Positions 34,301 through 46,134 of a DNA stretch of 64,000 nt are shown here, one piece after another. Made by a program: the position numbers and the translations under genes. This DNA is from Tribonema minus. Taxonomy: Eukaryota > Sar > Xanthophyceae > Tribonematales > Tribonemataceae. How positions within the stretch are numbered: position 1 is the first letter of the stretch; each line of letters begins with the position of its first letter. Under the pieces are notes generated by a model. That model ran no database searches. It was not told where the DNA came from and was given only the letters and a program-made list of their open reading frames with translations. The stretch spans positions 248,001-312,000 of the forward strand of contig JAFCMP010000029.1 in NCBI GenBank assembly GCA_017506865.1. The letters are read 5' to 3'.

Positions 34301-37300
34301 TGCCAAAATCCGGCTATGCTCAGCAGTAGACGTCAATGCAGGCAGTCTTGACTCGAAGTCTGTCAGTATGTGAACTTGAGCCACTGGCAGGGTGGGGTTG
34401 AGAGTAAAGGAGAGGTTCCTGACCCTCAGCTAGCACTAACGCTTATTGCAGACAACATGTGGAAACGCAACCAAGCATTTGGAAACGCAACCAAGCGTTT
34501 GGAAATGCAACCGCATTTGGAGATGGAACCACAGCACACTTGAAATGCAACCACACCAGGGCAGTCGGATTTCGTATTGGGCTAGGTTTAGGTATACTCG
34601 CCCTCACTATCATTCCCGGCCATTACCGCCTACCACCCACAGGTCAACACTACTGCCGCTGCTGCAGCTGGCGCCGCACCTGTCAGCCGTGGGCAGCGAC
34701 GTCAGTCCGCTGGTGGTAGAGAGGCTGCGGCGGCACCCGCTGTTCGACGCTGAGCGCTGCCATGCTGTCGTGCACGACGCCGCTGCCGCTCCCATCGATG
34801 CCGCGGTACAGCCGGGGTGCGTGCGTTGCATACAACTAGATGAGGAGCAGTATTGCACACGCATGTGGGGCAGAGCACAAAGCAGTCACGTGATGTGGTG
34901 GCACTGTTTGACTCGTCGCCAATTGCCGCAGCAGCGGCGACCATGGTGATTGGTGGAAGGCAGTTGCGGCTAACCACGCCTTGTCACCAAGAGCCCTGCG
35001 ATCTCTTGATTCGTTTCCATGCACTAGATGAGGAGCGGTATTGTGCGCGCATGTGGGGCAGAGCACAAAGCAATTATGTGCGAACTTGACGACACGAGGC
35101 GATATGCTCATGGGCATTGCGCCCCTCAGCCACCACCAATATTAGCAACCCAGCACTCTGCGGCGAAGCGCGGCGACTGACCGGGGTGGCCATCGCTGCA
35201 CGCCACGCCGCACCTGTTGCGTGTACATACGCACACATTTGCTGCAGCACCTGTCAACAGTGGTCAATGTCCACAGGGGCAGTGGTATATTCTGCATCAA
35301 GGGGGCTTGCACAGCACAGCGCAACTGATCTAACGACGCACTATGCCACCGCATGCACAGGGAGGACCACCATAGGCCCCTGCTTTGGCAGCAAGGCCAC
35401 AATCCGTTTCTAGGCCTTTGCGCGTTGCAAGCACCAAACGAACCATGTATACTTAGTACGCGTTACCTGCTGTCAGAATGATGCTTGTAATGGGGTCTTG
35501 CAGCACAGGTGAGTGGCGAGGCCATGGCGTGGCACTTCAACCCGCAAATGACCTATATACTACTTGAAGCATGTCGACGCTGACTTCCGTGCTGCTGTAC
35601 TCGCAGGACAATGGATGCGGTTCTGCTGGTATTTGCTGTGTCAGCGATGCCGCCGGCGCGTCACGCGTGGGTACTGCAACAGGTGCGTTCGCGCTCTTTT
35701 CAAGCCGCTGCTGCCTTGGCCGCTGAGTGGTCACTGCACCCACTTTTTGTGACAAAATACACAATCAACAAAATCAACTCCTCACTTCACAGTTACGTGT
35801 TGATGTACGTGTAGGCACAATATGCGCGTCATCGCATCATGACCGGCCTGGAAGCCAGGTTTGCTCAGTGCGCGCATGGCGGTGTACTGGCGGTATCACC
35901 TGATGCCTGCGAGGCCAACACTACTAATGTGAAGCACGCTCGCCGAGCGTTGCTGCGCTGCGCATGCGAGGTCATGTCAATGCATGAATTCGGTCATGCG
36001 GATGGGGCCGCAGCTCTTGGTCCTAGCGACCATCAGGGCTTTCATAAGTGCGGCTGTGCTTCTACATGTAGGCGTTGGGGCAAACGCATTTACCATGGAG
36101 CGGGGGGGGGGGGGGGGGCAGCTGATGAGTCGGCGGCCTCTTGAACATTATAGCCTGTTGTTGGAATCCGCAGTCTCACCTGCACTGCCGAAATATTCAT
36201 CTGCTTTCGAACGATGCAGCCCCGTCTGCACTTCCGTGCCGTGCTGATGTGTCACAGGCAGCGGCGGCGCTCCGCGGCGGCGGCTGCATCCTGCTGCGTG
36301 ACATTATCATGCTCAACGTGTGTCGCCACACCCTGTGAGCTCCGAAAGCTACACGATTCAGTTTCTGAAGGAATGCACAGCTTGTCATAAACTGCCAAAC
36401 TGCGAACATGGCGGTCTGCTTCTGAACAATGCAGTCTCGTCTGCACTTCCGTGCCGTGGTGATGTGTAACAGGCAGCGGCGGCGCTCCGCGGCGGCGGCT
36501 GCATCCTGCTGCGCGACTACGGCCTGTACGACCTCAGCCAGCTGCGGTCTGCGAACCGCATTGAGGGGAACTTGTATGCGCGAGAGGTGCGGGTGTAAAT
36601 TTGTTCAATGTTCACGAGCGCATACGCTGCATGTACTCAGCAGTACTGCGTGAAGAACTAGCTTTTGGCTTGCGATGAGTGAATGGCTCAGCCATTTAGG
36701 GCAAATTGTATGCATTGGACACGCACAAGTCACAAAGTGTGATGCATTTATTATTGCCACAGTCACGGAAACCAATAGTTTAGAATGATCAGTACACTTC
36801 TATAGTTGGAAACTTTACTGCCTCATCAAGGAAAATGCAACTCAGACTGCTCAAGTAGGCTAAATTGTACATCGCATAAGCTCCGCAATGTCGCTTCATG
36901 GCTCACACCACCGTGTGGCTCCGAGGCACTGGTCATGATGGCGTGGCTTACTGGCTGACTCATGGCATGTTGTACTGACTCGTTGTTGAGGGTGCCGAGG
37001 CGCAGGTACATGCAATTGCCCAACTGCCTGACAATTGCGCAACCTGCGTCTGTTGAAGTCTCCATGCCTGCTCTTGAACATGCTCTTCCGCTCTGTTGCT
37101 TCCCTGTCAGGCAGCCCTCTCTATACCCCGCGGTTGCTTGCGTGAGGCTCCATGTCAAGAGCATCAGGATTGCCATAATGATCGTTAAGACATCAGCATC
37201 GCCACATTGTCGTGCTCCTCTCACTTTGCAGGATGGTATGCCATAATAATTGTCAAGAACATCATGATTGCCATATTGCCATGCTCCCCCTCGCTTTGCA

Positions 37301-37616
37301 GGACGGTACTCTCACGTATTTCTTCAGCGTGGAGGGCGTTGCAACGCTCGCTGCTCAGGCCGGAGTTGAAGTAGAGGCGTGCGCCTACCACACCGTCGCC
37401 AACGTCAACCGCAAGCACCAGCTGAAGCTGGAGCGCGTATACCTCACTGCGACATTGCGAAAACCCGCAATACCCATATGTGCTGAGGAGGGCACGACGG
37501 TTGATGCACCGTGTCAGGCAGCGCCGGTAGCACGCGCTGGGATTGATGATCCTGCGCTAGCGTGCAAAGACAGCATCACAACTTCATCAAGTGGCAAAAG
37601 CGATAAATGTACATGA
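31321..37616 (+). CDS. METTL6: METTL2/6/8-family tRNA 3-methylcytidine methyltransferase
   Basis: SAM-dependent methyltransferase of the family that makes m3C at position 32 of tRNAs. Exons: 31321-31479, 32517-32599, 33752-33865, 34643-34816, 35607-35682, 36473-36586 and 37303-37616 (TGA); all phases match. The product shows ASEYHCSDFNWEDLRERVQAL, then NWEAFYRMHDNANVYKPRRY, the SAM motif RILELGCGYGSTLLPLL, SAVGSDVSPLVVERL, DAVLLVFAVSAMPPARH, the family-specific GGGCILLRDYGLYDLSQL, and DGTLTYFFSVEG followed by NRKHQLKLERVYLTATLRKP. These agree in order with METTL6/ABP140-type enzymes. After the domain there is an extra Ser/Ala-rich tail of about 45 residues. The first exon is the least certain: it is assigned by phase and its position before the NWxxFY motif. 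Two acceptor edges carry echoes. Which paralogue (2, 6 or 8) it is cannot be told. Confidence 0.85.
33938..34006 (+). repeat. Dispersed repeat B copy 3 (partial)
   Basis: Contains AAATCAAAAGATCTTAGAGC, TCTAGGTGACAAGG and GTGGTTAGCCGCAAGTGCCT, and ends after CTTCCAGCAAC. Located in the METTL intron after exon 33752-33865. Confidence 0.75.
34836..35085 (-). repeat. Dispersed repeat B copy 4 (reverse) between direct repeats
   Basis: About 34890-35025 is the reverse complement of repeat B (GGCACTGTTTGACTCGTCGC; GGAAGGCAGTTGCGGCTAAC; CTTGATTCGTTTCCATG). It is bracketed by two about 55-bp direct repeats, 34838-34888 and 35026-35078 (CTAGATGAGGAGC, then CGCATGTGGGGCAGAGCACA and AAGCA), with a period of about 190 bp. 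Either a unit containing the element was tandemly duplicated, or the element inserted between existing repeats. Confidence 0.75.
36195..36473 (+). repeat. Acceptor-edge echo of METTL exon 36473-36586
   Basis: The intron end and first about 45 exon bases (CGTCTGCACTTCCGTGCCGT, GATGTGTAACAGGCAGCGGC, GGCGCTCCGCGGCGGCGGCT, GCATCCTGCTGCG) occur first at about 36226-36300 and again at 36438-36515, where the exon continues correctly into CGACTACGGCCTG. The upstream copy keeps a perfect CACAG|GCAGCGG acceptor but then runs into non-coding sequence (TGACATTATCATGC). Confidence 0.95.
37171..37310 (+). repeat. Acceptor-edge tandem duplication before the last METTL exon
   Basis: Two about 70-bp units, 37171-37240 and 37241-37310. 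Each starts GCCATAAT, contains CATNNTCATGATTGCCATATTG-like sequence and ends CTTTGCAG followed by GATGGTAT (first) or GACGGTAC (second, true exon). Both retain a polypyrimidine-AG acceptor. Confidence 0.85.
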
Positions 37617-39121
37617 AAGAAAAGCCTCATGCTCTTTTTGCACAATGAACTCCTCTCATTTCTGGTCTCACAGCGCATATTGTGTGTGTGTGTACGTGCC
37701 TCCGTTGCATTATTCTTGCACTGTCACACGGTCCTGTGTAAAAACCTGGCACGTTGCCTTCCCATGATGAACACAGCTGTTTCAGGCTGGCACACATCAT
37801 GATGGCGGCGCGTGTCACAAGACAGCGCCAGTGCTTTGGCAGTTCAATGCAGTTCCCAGCCTGAGCATTTACACGCACACGGTGAGCCCAACACACCACG
37901 TGGCAGTCACTGTTGCAGAGCACTGCGCTTGCTCTCAACCTACATACTGCTCATCACACTCGAATGCCACGCATCTCAGTAATTGTCGCTGAAAAGTTGA
38001 GCCGCGACAGCGCGCGTGAATGGCACCAGCCCCTGCCGGGACCATGCCTACTGGTGCAACAGCTTCGTTACACACGCAGACGCACAGCCACCCACATCAA
38101 CTTGAACGCTTGGCGGTGTGTTCTGCAAACACTATGCAAGTGAATGGCAGCGACAAAAAAGCACTCAGGTCAACACACTTTCGCTGCTACAGGTAGTGTG
38201 AAGCAAGCTGTCTGTGCTGGCAGTTCAGAATGTCTGGAGCTGTGTGCACAGTGGTTCAAATGGATTCCACCTGGCACCACCACCAACCTGGCACCACAAC
38301 ATGGTGGCCAAGGCGGCCTTGAATCTACTGCGGTGCGCTGGTGCGCGCTGGCTGTACTTTTATTAATTTCGCTTCGCAAGGGGCGCGAAAAGCCCTCTCT
38401 TTGGATGTGCACTCAATGCAACATTCCTTCTCCGAAGAGAGACTCAACCGCAAACAGGCTTCCCCCTCTTCTGGCTGTACTACTAGTAGAGTTGTTTCCC
38501 TGCACAGCATACATTCGGCAAAGGGCCAGTATGAATACAGAGGGTAGTATGCTGCCCCCACTACACTTGTGAGTGAGTCACGTCATGCATGCTCAGAGTA
38601 CTGTTGCTGGGGCAACAGCATCATTGCTCAGCATGATAACCCCTCACTGTCACTGACAGGCTTAAGTATATAGGTCCCCGCGGCCTACAAGTAGGTGCTG
38701 TACAAACATCTACTACTTTTACATTGATGCAGTTGTGGTCGGCACTGCACTGCTGATGCCGCTTGGCATGCACCACACCGCCATGGTGTTGTGTATGGTC
38801 ACCCCCCGGCACCCGGTCCGGTGCACTGCGCCCCCGTCGGGCCCGATTGGAGAGGGGGGGGGGGGGTCCTTCTGAACAAGATTTGCACTTTTCAAACAGC
38901 AACAAGAAGACCGTCACAGAGGAGTCACGCTACTGAAAGTGAAAGTGGATGTTCTGCTCTAAGCGCAGACTAGGTACACACACGCACCCACTCAACACTG
39001 ATGGCCAGCACGATCCAGCACTGCTTCTGCTGCACTAGTGACGCCTGCGGCGGAAGCCCCTGAAGCGCACAGCGTTCCTCAGCCACGTGTTGGTTTCCGT
39101 GCTTCCAACCAAGGGTCTGCA
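37617..39121. other. Intergenic region, no supported gene
   Basis: No coding exon recognised. A short repeat at 38433-38471 (AGAGAGACTCAACCGCAAAC, AGGCTTCCCCCTCTTC) is shared with 13392-13432. A G-run of about 13 lies near 38855. Confidence 0.5.
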
Positions 39122-42100
39122 ATGTCCGTGGCACTGGACCCCAACGGTGATGGTGGCGAGGCCATGGGTTGTAAGAAGAGGCGCAGGGCCAAGGACCAGG
39201 ACACCCTGCAGAGGGCCAGGGAGCGCAACAAGCTCCACGCCAGGCGCACGAGGGAGCGCAAGAAGGAGTTCATGTCGTCTCTGCAGGTGAGGAACAGAAG
39301 CAGTTATTGTTTGGATGTGCCAGCACACGTGCGTAGCTTTTCCGTACCACAGCATACTATCGTCGTTAGGTACACCTCGACAGCTCCATCCGCTTCGCTC
39401 TTGCACGTGCTGCTGCGTGCGTTCTTGGCGTGGCAGTATCCGGAGTTGAAGAAAACTGTCAGGTGTGGCCAGCGCACAGAATTGCTGTAAGACGCCCACC
39501 AGCAGCAGTTTTTTGTGGATGATTGTCCGGCATTGCCGATCGCCCTTCCATCTGCAATGCCTGGCTGATACCTCTCGTTTCTGGTTGCATGCGATGACGC
39601 GTCGACCAGTCATTGCAGGAGCTCTCCGACCGTTTGCTGACTGCCGTTTTGCTGCCCTGCTTGACTGTTCCACATCCTTGTGTTTCCCCATATGTAACAC
39701 GCGTAATGCTATTGATGCCTGCTTTCCCCATGCAGCAACGCCTCACGGAGGTGAGGGACGAGCTGCAGCGGCTGAGGGAGGGCCTTGGAGCGCCTTCGAA
39801 GGCAACCGCCCTCGAGGTTTTGGACGCAGCCGGCATCAGGCGCACGATCTGCCTGGACGCAATTTTGAGACAGTTCGACGCCTCCCCAGGCGGAGGCGTC
39901 TACCACTTCGACGAGAAGCTATTTGGCTGGATGCTCCCCAAGGCCGAGCAGCAGCATGACCCCGACAAGACGGGGTCCGTGGACGGCGATCTGGACCACG
40001 GCGATGCAATGGATGACGATGCTGCCGCTGACCTGGCAGCTGCGGACGCCGGCGGCGACGCGGCCGACCCTGGAGCTGCTGGTGGCGGAGATGCAGCAGC
40101 GGACGATGGTGGCAGCAGCGGCGGCAGCGCGGCGCCGCGCGGCAGGCGGCTGCAGGGGCTGAGCGCTGTGGAGAAGCAGCAGGAGAGGCGCGCGCGCAAC
40201 CGCATCCACGCGCGGCGCACGCGCGAGCGCAAGAAGCAGCTGCTTCAGGCAAGCCACCATGCCAATACTCCTCTGGTGTTTAGTTGGTTGTAGCAGTTGG
40301 TGAGAGCGTTTGACTGCTGTTCGACTGGAAGTGCTGGTGGTTGTTTCAAATCATTGTGCGGGGCTGGTGCACTGGGTTGTCAGGGTTGGTGTAATTATGT
40401 GTGATTCGGCTGTACCAGTTTGGGTGCAGGAGCAAAGCGGTATGTATGTACTTGACGTTGTACAGCAGTCATTATCACCACTGTTTATTTGCAAGTTGGC
40501 AAGTAGCAACATTGGCCTCTTTCAGCCAACCGCGATTCTTCAATAGTTGTATTGCAGACTACACAGGCACATTGACGCATGTGACAATATGTACCCATGT
40601 ACAAGTACTGTGCTCAAGAAATAAAACGTCTGGATGAAATTCACCAATATTCACTGTGCTCAAGGAATGTAGCGTCTGGATAAAATTCACCAATATTCCG
40701 GTAGATAGTGCGCTATCTGGTGCAAACCGGCCGCAACTTTTGTCATCAGTGATGCGCGCAACACTCGTTGGTAGTTATCACGTGTACATATCGCAGCACC
40801 AGTGGTGTGGTGAGGGGGGTGCACCCTCACCAGTCGACCTTGTAGACCTCGACATTTGTGTCTGGCGCGCTCTCACAACATCTGTAAACGTAGGTGATGA
40901 ACGAATGTGCAGTAGAGTAGGAAGTGTAGGTCGCATCAGACAGGTAGGTAGGTACAAGGTCATCTCAAGTGCGCGCTTCATGGCTTACCTCTGTCTGTCA
41001 TCTTGTGTTCAGCCAACCATGAGGAGCATAAGCTAGTGAGCTCTCAAGAGCGATGCTCGGTCATCGCGTGCCGCGATGGTCTAGGTCAGGTTTCAAACAC
41101 TTCAGATGCCATGACAGTGAGGTTTATTGACTGCCCATACCATCATCGTCTCTATTTCTATAGCAAGACTTCATTGCCTTCAAGCAGTATGGAAATGAGA
41201 AGCTGATATGAAATCCAATGATTTTGATGCCTGTTGTTGGCTCATCAATCCACCAACTGCCTTTATTTGCTGTTCTGGCTTCAAAACGGGCTGTTGTGGT
41301 CCTGGCATTTAACTAGTCTGGCGTGGTTGAAGGCTTTGAATGGAGAATGCAACATTTACACTCGCGTTCGGCCATAAGATATGGGGCAACAGTCAGGAAT
41401 GGGCTGCTGCCATTGCGCCTGTGCCGCCGTAACTCAGCCGCAAAGGACTGCAAACTTGTTTGGAGCAGTGCGAGACTATTATTCCTATTTGCAATCACAG
41501 AGGAGTAGCTGCTGCTTTGCCATCCTTGTAATTCAGATATGGGTTGCCTGCACACAGTCTGGCCTGGCCCCAGGTTTGTAGCCCAGGAGCGTGGCCCTGT
41601 GCAAAGAACCGTGAGCCGTGTTGCCCGATCCCCTGCATCAGCGCCGGACCCCCTTTTCATCCAATTCTAGACTCGCCCTTCTGACCTTGTACGACTCCAT
41701 TGCGTCGTCCCAATTGCATGCAGATCACGCAGACGGCGCTACACCTTGCCTCAGCTGAAATTGAGAGCCTGCAGCGCGGCGGGCACTCGCCCCCGCGGAC
41801 GCCCCCTCACTGGCCCGCCGACTTCAACTCCGACTTCAACTTCCCCGGCCACTCCACCACCAACAGCGACGGCAACAGCGGCAGCGACGGCGGCGGCAGC
41901 GGCGGCGGCAGCGGCGGCGGCAGCAGCGGCGCCGGCAGCAGTCGCCACCCCCGCGCCACGAAGCGCATCAAGCTGAGCCCCACGAAAACGGTGTCAACAG
42001 ACGGCAACAGCGACAGCGACAGCAGCGGCGTCGCCGGCCGCTGCGGCGATGACGCGCTGTCCATCGCGGAGACCGCGCTGCTGCTGCTGCGCTGCGGCGC

Positions 42101-42302
42101 TGTGAGCTCCGCCTCGTGGCGCGCGGACGACGGCGCCTGTGTCTTTGGCACTCGCTCCGCGCCAACGCAGACGCAGTGGGACTGGGGGGACGCGGTAGCG
42201 TTCGCAGGCGGAAGGGACGGCGTGCTGGTGCTCGATGGGCAGGGCAGCGGAGGCAGCAGCGGCGGCGGCGACGGCAATGGCGGCAAGTTGATGGCAGGAT
42301 AA
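39122..42302 (+). CDS. bZIP transcription factor with two bZIP basic regions
   Basis: Three phase-0 exons: 39122-39286, 39736-40248 and 41724-42302 (TAA), giving about 418 residues. The first basic region (about residues 36-50, RARERNKLHARRTRERKKEF) ends exactly at intron 1 and is followed in exon 2 by a zipper-like helix (QRLTEVRDELQRLREGL). After VLDAAGIRRTICLDAILRQF, which resembles neither zipper nor linker, and an acidic Ala/Gly stretch, a second basic region follows (ERRARNRIHARRTRERKK, about residues 205-222). It again ends at an intron, with helix ITQTALHLASAEIESLQ in exon 3 and then Ser/Gly-rich sequence and a KRIKLSPTK cluster that could be a nuclear signal. Intron 2 has a GC donor (CTTCAG|GCAAGC). 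The HARRTRERKK basic type is seen in stramenopile bZIPs. The in-frame start could lie upstream, but a stop at 38999-39001 limits it. Confidence 0.75.
40607..40697 (+). repeat. Tandem 43-45-bp repeat in bZIP intron 2
   Basis: Two units: ACTGTGCTCAAGAAATAAAA followed by CGTCTGGATGAAATTCACCA and ATATTC, then ACTGTGCTCAAGGAATGTAG followed by CGTCTGGATAAAATTCACCA and ATATTC. Confidence 0.9.
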
Positions 42303-43116
42303 TGGCTTTCGGGGCTAGGCGGCGGCGGCGGCGGCGGTTTTCACGCTCAGCGGTGGCGGCGGCGGCTATGCTTGCGGTTCGTGCTGAGGCTGTGCATCAC
42401 ACATGCGCACACGCAAGCATTGCCGGCGCGCCGGTGCTGCGGCAAATTCTGGCGGGGACAAACACGGCGGTTCTTTGGAGCGTTCCTCTCTTCACTCATG
42501 GCGCGGGGAGCAGCAACAGCAGCGCTCAGGCTCAGAGTTTTGCGCGGCGGCGGCATTTTCATGGGAGTTTTCCAGTGTCAGCGTCCACAAGGTGGCGCCT
42601 ATAACCACAATTTTGACAAACACCCGGGGGAGCTTTTGTAACTGTATAAACGCGGCGGGCGTGGCGGCAGCAGCGGCGGTCAGCGGACGGCGCTCGCATT
42701 TTCGATTCCCACTTCCTCTGTCCTAATAGTGCAGTTAAACTGGCTTGCACATATAAGATGGGCACTCCGTGTGTGTTGTGACCGACCGTGGGGTGCAGCA
42801 TGCGCGGGGGGGGTCAGGTACATAATTCGCACCGCCCTCAGCGCGCTGCACCCGTTTTTGACGGTTCACAGCATTGATTCAGATATCCGGTCTGCACTCG
42901 CCTCACCTCTAGCGGGGGTGTTTCGGACAGGTGTTTAAGAGGGGCCAGCGCCGTTTTTGAAACTTGCGTTTTGCGCGCATGCGCCCTTGAGGAGGGTAGT
43001 GTTCATAGCACAGCTTGATGGGTCTGAGTCTGGGTCTGAGTAAACGGATTTTTCTATGGGACCTGGCCGGGGTAACACAATGTTAGACAATCTCAGAAGA
43101 GGTGGGGAGCACACAC

Positions 43117-43533
43117 GCATGACTTCTACGGTGCAGCACCGGTTTCTTGGCCTCCATAATAAATCCGCGACCGTTTTTGCTGCACAATCTGGACCTGCTA
43201 CTTTTTGTCGTTGTCTGCTCCATGTATGGCATTGAGCTTTGCCACCTGCTTGATGCAGCTTCTGCTTTGAATGCCACTTGGCGAATGTGATGCTTGCCCT
43301 GACACAAAGCAATTGCACTCACAAGGCATGACTTCTATGGTGCAGCACCGGTTTCCTGGCCTCCATAATAAATCCGCGACCGTTTTTGCTGCACAATCTG
43401 GAGCTGCTACTTTTTGTCGTTGTCTGCTCCATGTATGGCATTGAGCTTTGCCACCTGCTTGATGCAGCTTCTCTTTGAATGCCACTTGGCGAATGTGATG
43501 CTTGCCCTGACACAAAGCAATTGCACTCACAAG
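43117..43533. repeat. 209-bp tandem duplication, two nearly identical copies
   Basis: Copy 1 is 43117-43325 and copy 2 is 43326-43533. Both run from GCATGACTTCTAYGGTGCAG through CCTCCATAATAAATCCGCGA to TTGCACTCACAA. They differ at only a few bases (TTCTTGG/TTCCTGG, GACCTGC/GAGCTGC, and CTGCTTT/CTCTTT with one base deleted), so the duplication is recent compared with the exon echoes. On the minus strand the sequence reads open in more than one frame but no family is recognised. Confidence 0.92.
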
Positions 43534-44479
43534 TGGCTTGATAAACAAGCAGTCTCACAAAGAAGGACAGACAGTGTAAGCACCATAACTGCAGTGCGCA
43601 GGTATCTGTGCTCAGGGTCAGCCACTGCTCACGTTTCCAGCATAGTACATTGCATTGGTAGCACGATCAGGGGTGGACCACCTGACAGCATAGGGGGCGC
43701 CAATGTCATTTACAACACGCTGCAGAGCACGAGAAGTTTCAAGCGCATGTTCTGTTGTTGGAAGGCAGTGGTGCCAGCATCATGTGTGTGCCCCTGAGCG
43801 CACAGATGCTGCAGTGTCATGTCCGCATGCGTCGTCGCGCGCTCATGGCTACACATAAATGGCAGCCTACCCACACTCGCTCATGTGCCCCCCCGGGCCG
43901 CCGTATGTATTTGCCAAGTTGCCTGCCTGCGTAGTGCATATCCACTCGTACATGCACAAACCAGCATGTGCAGGACACACAAGGATACTCAATGCATGTG
44001 CAATGCATGTGTAGTGCCTCGACGTCACTGAAGCATTGAATCCGCAAATTCGATAAAAGTTATCGCATTTTCTGGGGAAAATCCAGCCAAGCAATTTTTG
44101 GAATTCATTTTGCAAATGATCTTGTCGTATTCATCAGCTCCGTTGCTGCCTCACTCTGGTCAACTCTGGCGACTGCAGTGCCTGGAGCGCCTGCATACTT
44201 CACACTTGAAGTATACTTTCCTCCAGCGCAGCTACCGGGCAGGTAGAACTCTGAAGGTGACTGGATCTTGGCTGCGCAACAACAGCCTGTGACCGCGTTC
44301 AACTAGGTTGCGGAGGAATGTGTGTATAATCTATTCATGCAACCAGTACAGCATTCGGAGGTCATACTGGCATCACATATTGCAGCCTCCCTCAATATGG
44401 TATGCAAGTGTACATTCTGCAAAGGCCCTCCCTCCCCCTCAACCCTACCCCCCCCCCCTCCTGCCCACCTGTGCATATA

Positions 44480-44616
44480 CTTCTATGGAAACGAATCAAA
44501 AGATCGTAGAGCTCTAGGTGACAAAGGATGGTTAGCCGCAAGTGCCTTCCACCAATAACCGTGGTCGCCGCTGTTGCAGTCATTGGCCACGAGTCAAACA
44601 GTGCCATCATATCCAC
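44480..44616 (+). repeat. Dispersed repeat B copy 5 (most complete)
   Basis: Contains GGAAACGAATCAAAAGATCG, TAGAGCTCTAGGTGACAAAG, GATGGTTAGCCGCAAGTGCC, TTCCACCAATAACCGTGGTC and GGCCACGAGTCAAACAGTGC, followed by CATCATATCCACAG. Confidence 0.85.
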
Positions 44617-46134
44617 AGGTCAAAAGACTTCTGTGTGCGAGCTTTGTAGCGTTCGAGGTTCAGTATGGAAAGGTCTCACGTGTTTGGTAGGCCAGCTCCA
44701 GCTGGTAGCCCAAACACTTCTATATTTTATAATTGAACATGCCTCACAGGTATACGCATGAGCAAACCCCGCCGCAGCAGCAGTTGCTGTCACTGGTGCC
44801 TGCTGCACCACTTCGAAGTTGGCATGCATGTCCCCCACCTAATCCCCACGGTGTAGCAGCAGCCCTGAGTTACTCACGAGTGAGCCACCTTTACCATCTG
44901 TCACAACCAGACACATTGCCAGCGCTTTCCATTCCATAAGCAATGCGTGCCCCAGCTTGGCAGCACACGCGCTCACCAGTTCACTGTTCCTGCCAGTTGT
45001 CATGCGCAGCAGAATGGAAGCGAGGAAGCGGAGTGCCATTGGTGCACACTGGGCAAGCTGCTATTTGAGTAATTAATACATAAGCTGTATGTGCTTACTC
45101 CTCTGCTGCAGATATTGAATGCACCACTACAGACGGCACCACACACGCTCACAGCATGACTCTGTACCTGCCGAATAACATTTGGCCCAGTACCGTTAAG
45201 CGCCGCACCTGTGCTGAGCTGTGCGTCATATCGTTACCTCTGAGCCGTCAGAGGTATAATGAATGACGTTCGCATATATGTGCAGCGCCTTTAGCAGAAG
45301 CCCAGGTAATCAACACAGTGAAGGCCAGCTGTTCGCCATGAACTGCGCCAAGTCACGAAATGCAACACATGACGTTTTTTTTTTGCCTTTGCCTTTTGAG
45401 AAAGGACGCTGCCAAAGCTTACGTTTCCAGTTTTTGGGGGGCTACCTGTAGTGGCGCGTCGCCAGAGCACCGACATTTTCTGGCAAGTTCAGCACGGTGA
45501 CTGTCCACATTTGGATCCTCACAAAGTTGTACACACACACACACACTCGATTACGCCTCCCCCTCAGCGCAGTAGCGGGCAGACCAGTTGAGGTGAGACT
45601 CGATGGCCTGCCTGCCTGCGGGCAGAAACTGTACGTGAACCTACTGTGCACTTGACGACAACTTCATTCCCGATGCGCGATGCGTTCACAAGACGAGACG
45701 TAGTCACGTGGGGTCTGTACGGTCCATGACGCAGACCCGACAGCTTTGCGCAGTTTGCCGTAGACATGTCGAGATATCATATTTTATCGTGCTGCTGGCG
45801 ACGGTGTAAGCGGATATGTACGTCTTGCTGCGCGGCCTCTAATGCAGCAGCGGCATGTCAGTCGCAAGCTGACTGCAGCGATCTATCGTACGATTAGTAA
45901 CACCAGGCAGTGTCAATGCATGCGGTCACCACAGCCAATGAGTCTTGTGACACGAGAACGTAGAGTGCACATATCATTGTGGGCAAAACTTCTGTCACCA
46001 CAACGTGGCATCAGTACTTTCCACCAGCAGCATGCGACCATCGTGAAATATTTGCTCACCACGACTGCGCTCATTCTTTGTTGACCCAAGAGGCGTCAAC
46101 GTGAACCGGGGGCTAGCTGAAACCAGACGTCGCA

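Larger units (their letters stand above)
42303..46134. other. Long intergenic region with tandem duplication and dispersed repeat
   Basis: No supported gene. GGC/CGG triplet runs continue after the bZIP stop (42318-42365). A 209-bp tandem duplication lies at 43117-43533 and repeat B copy 5 at 44480-44616. A palindromic CATACTTCACACTTGAAGTA is at about 44195-44214. The remainder shows nothing I can name. Confidence 0.5.
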
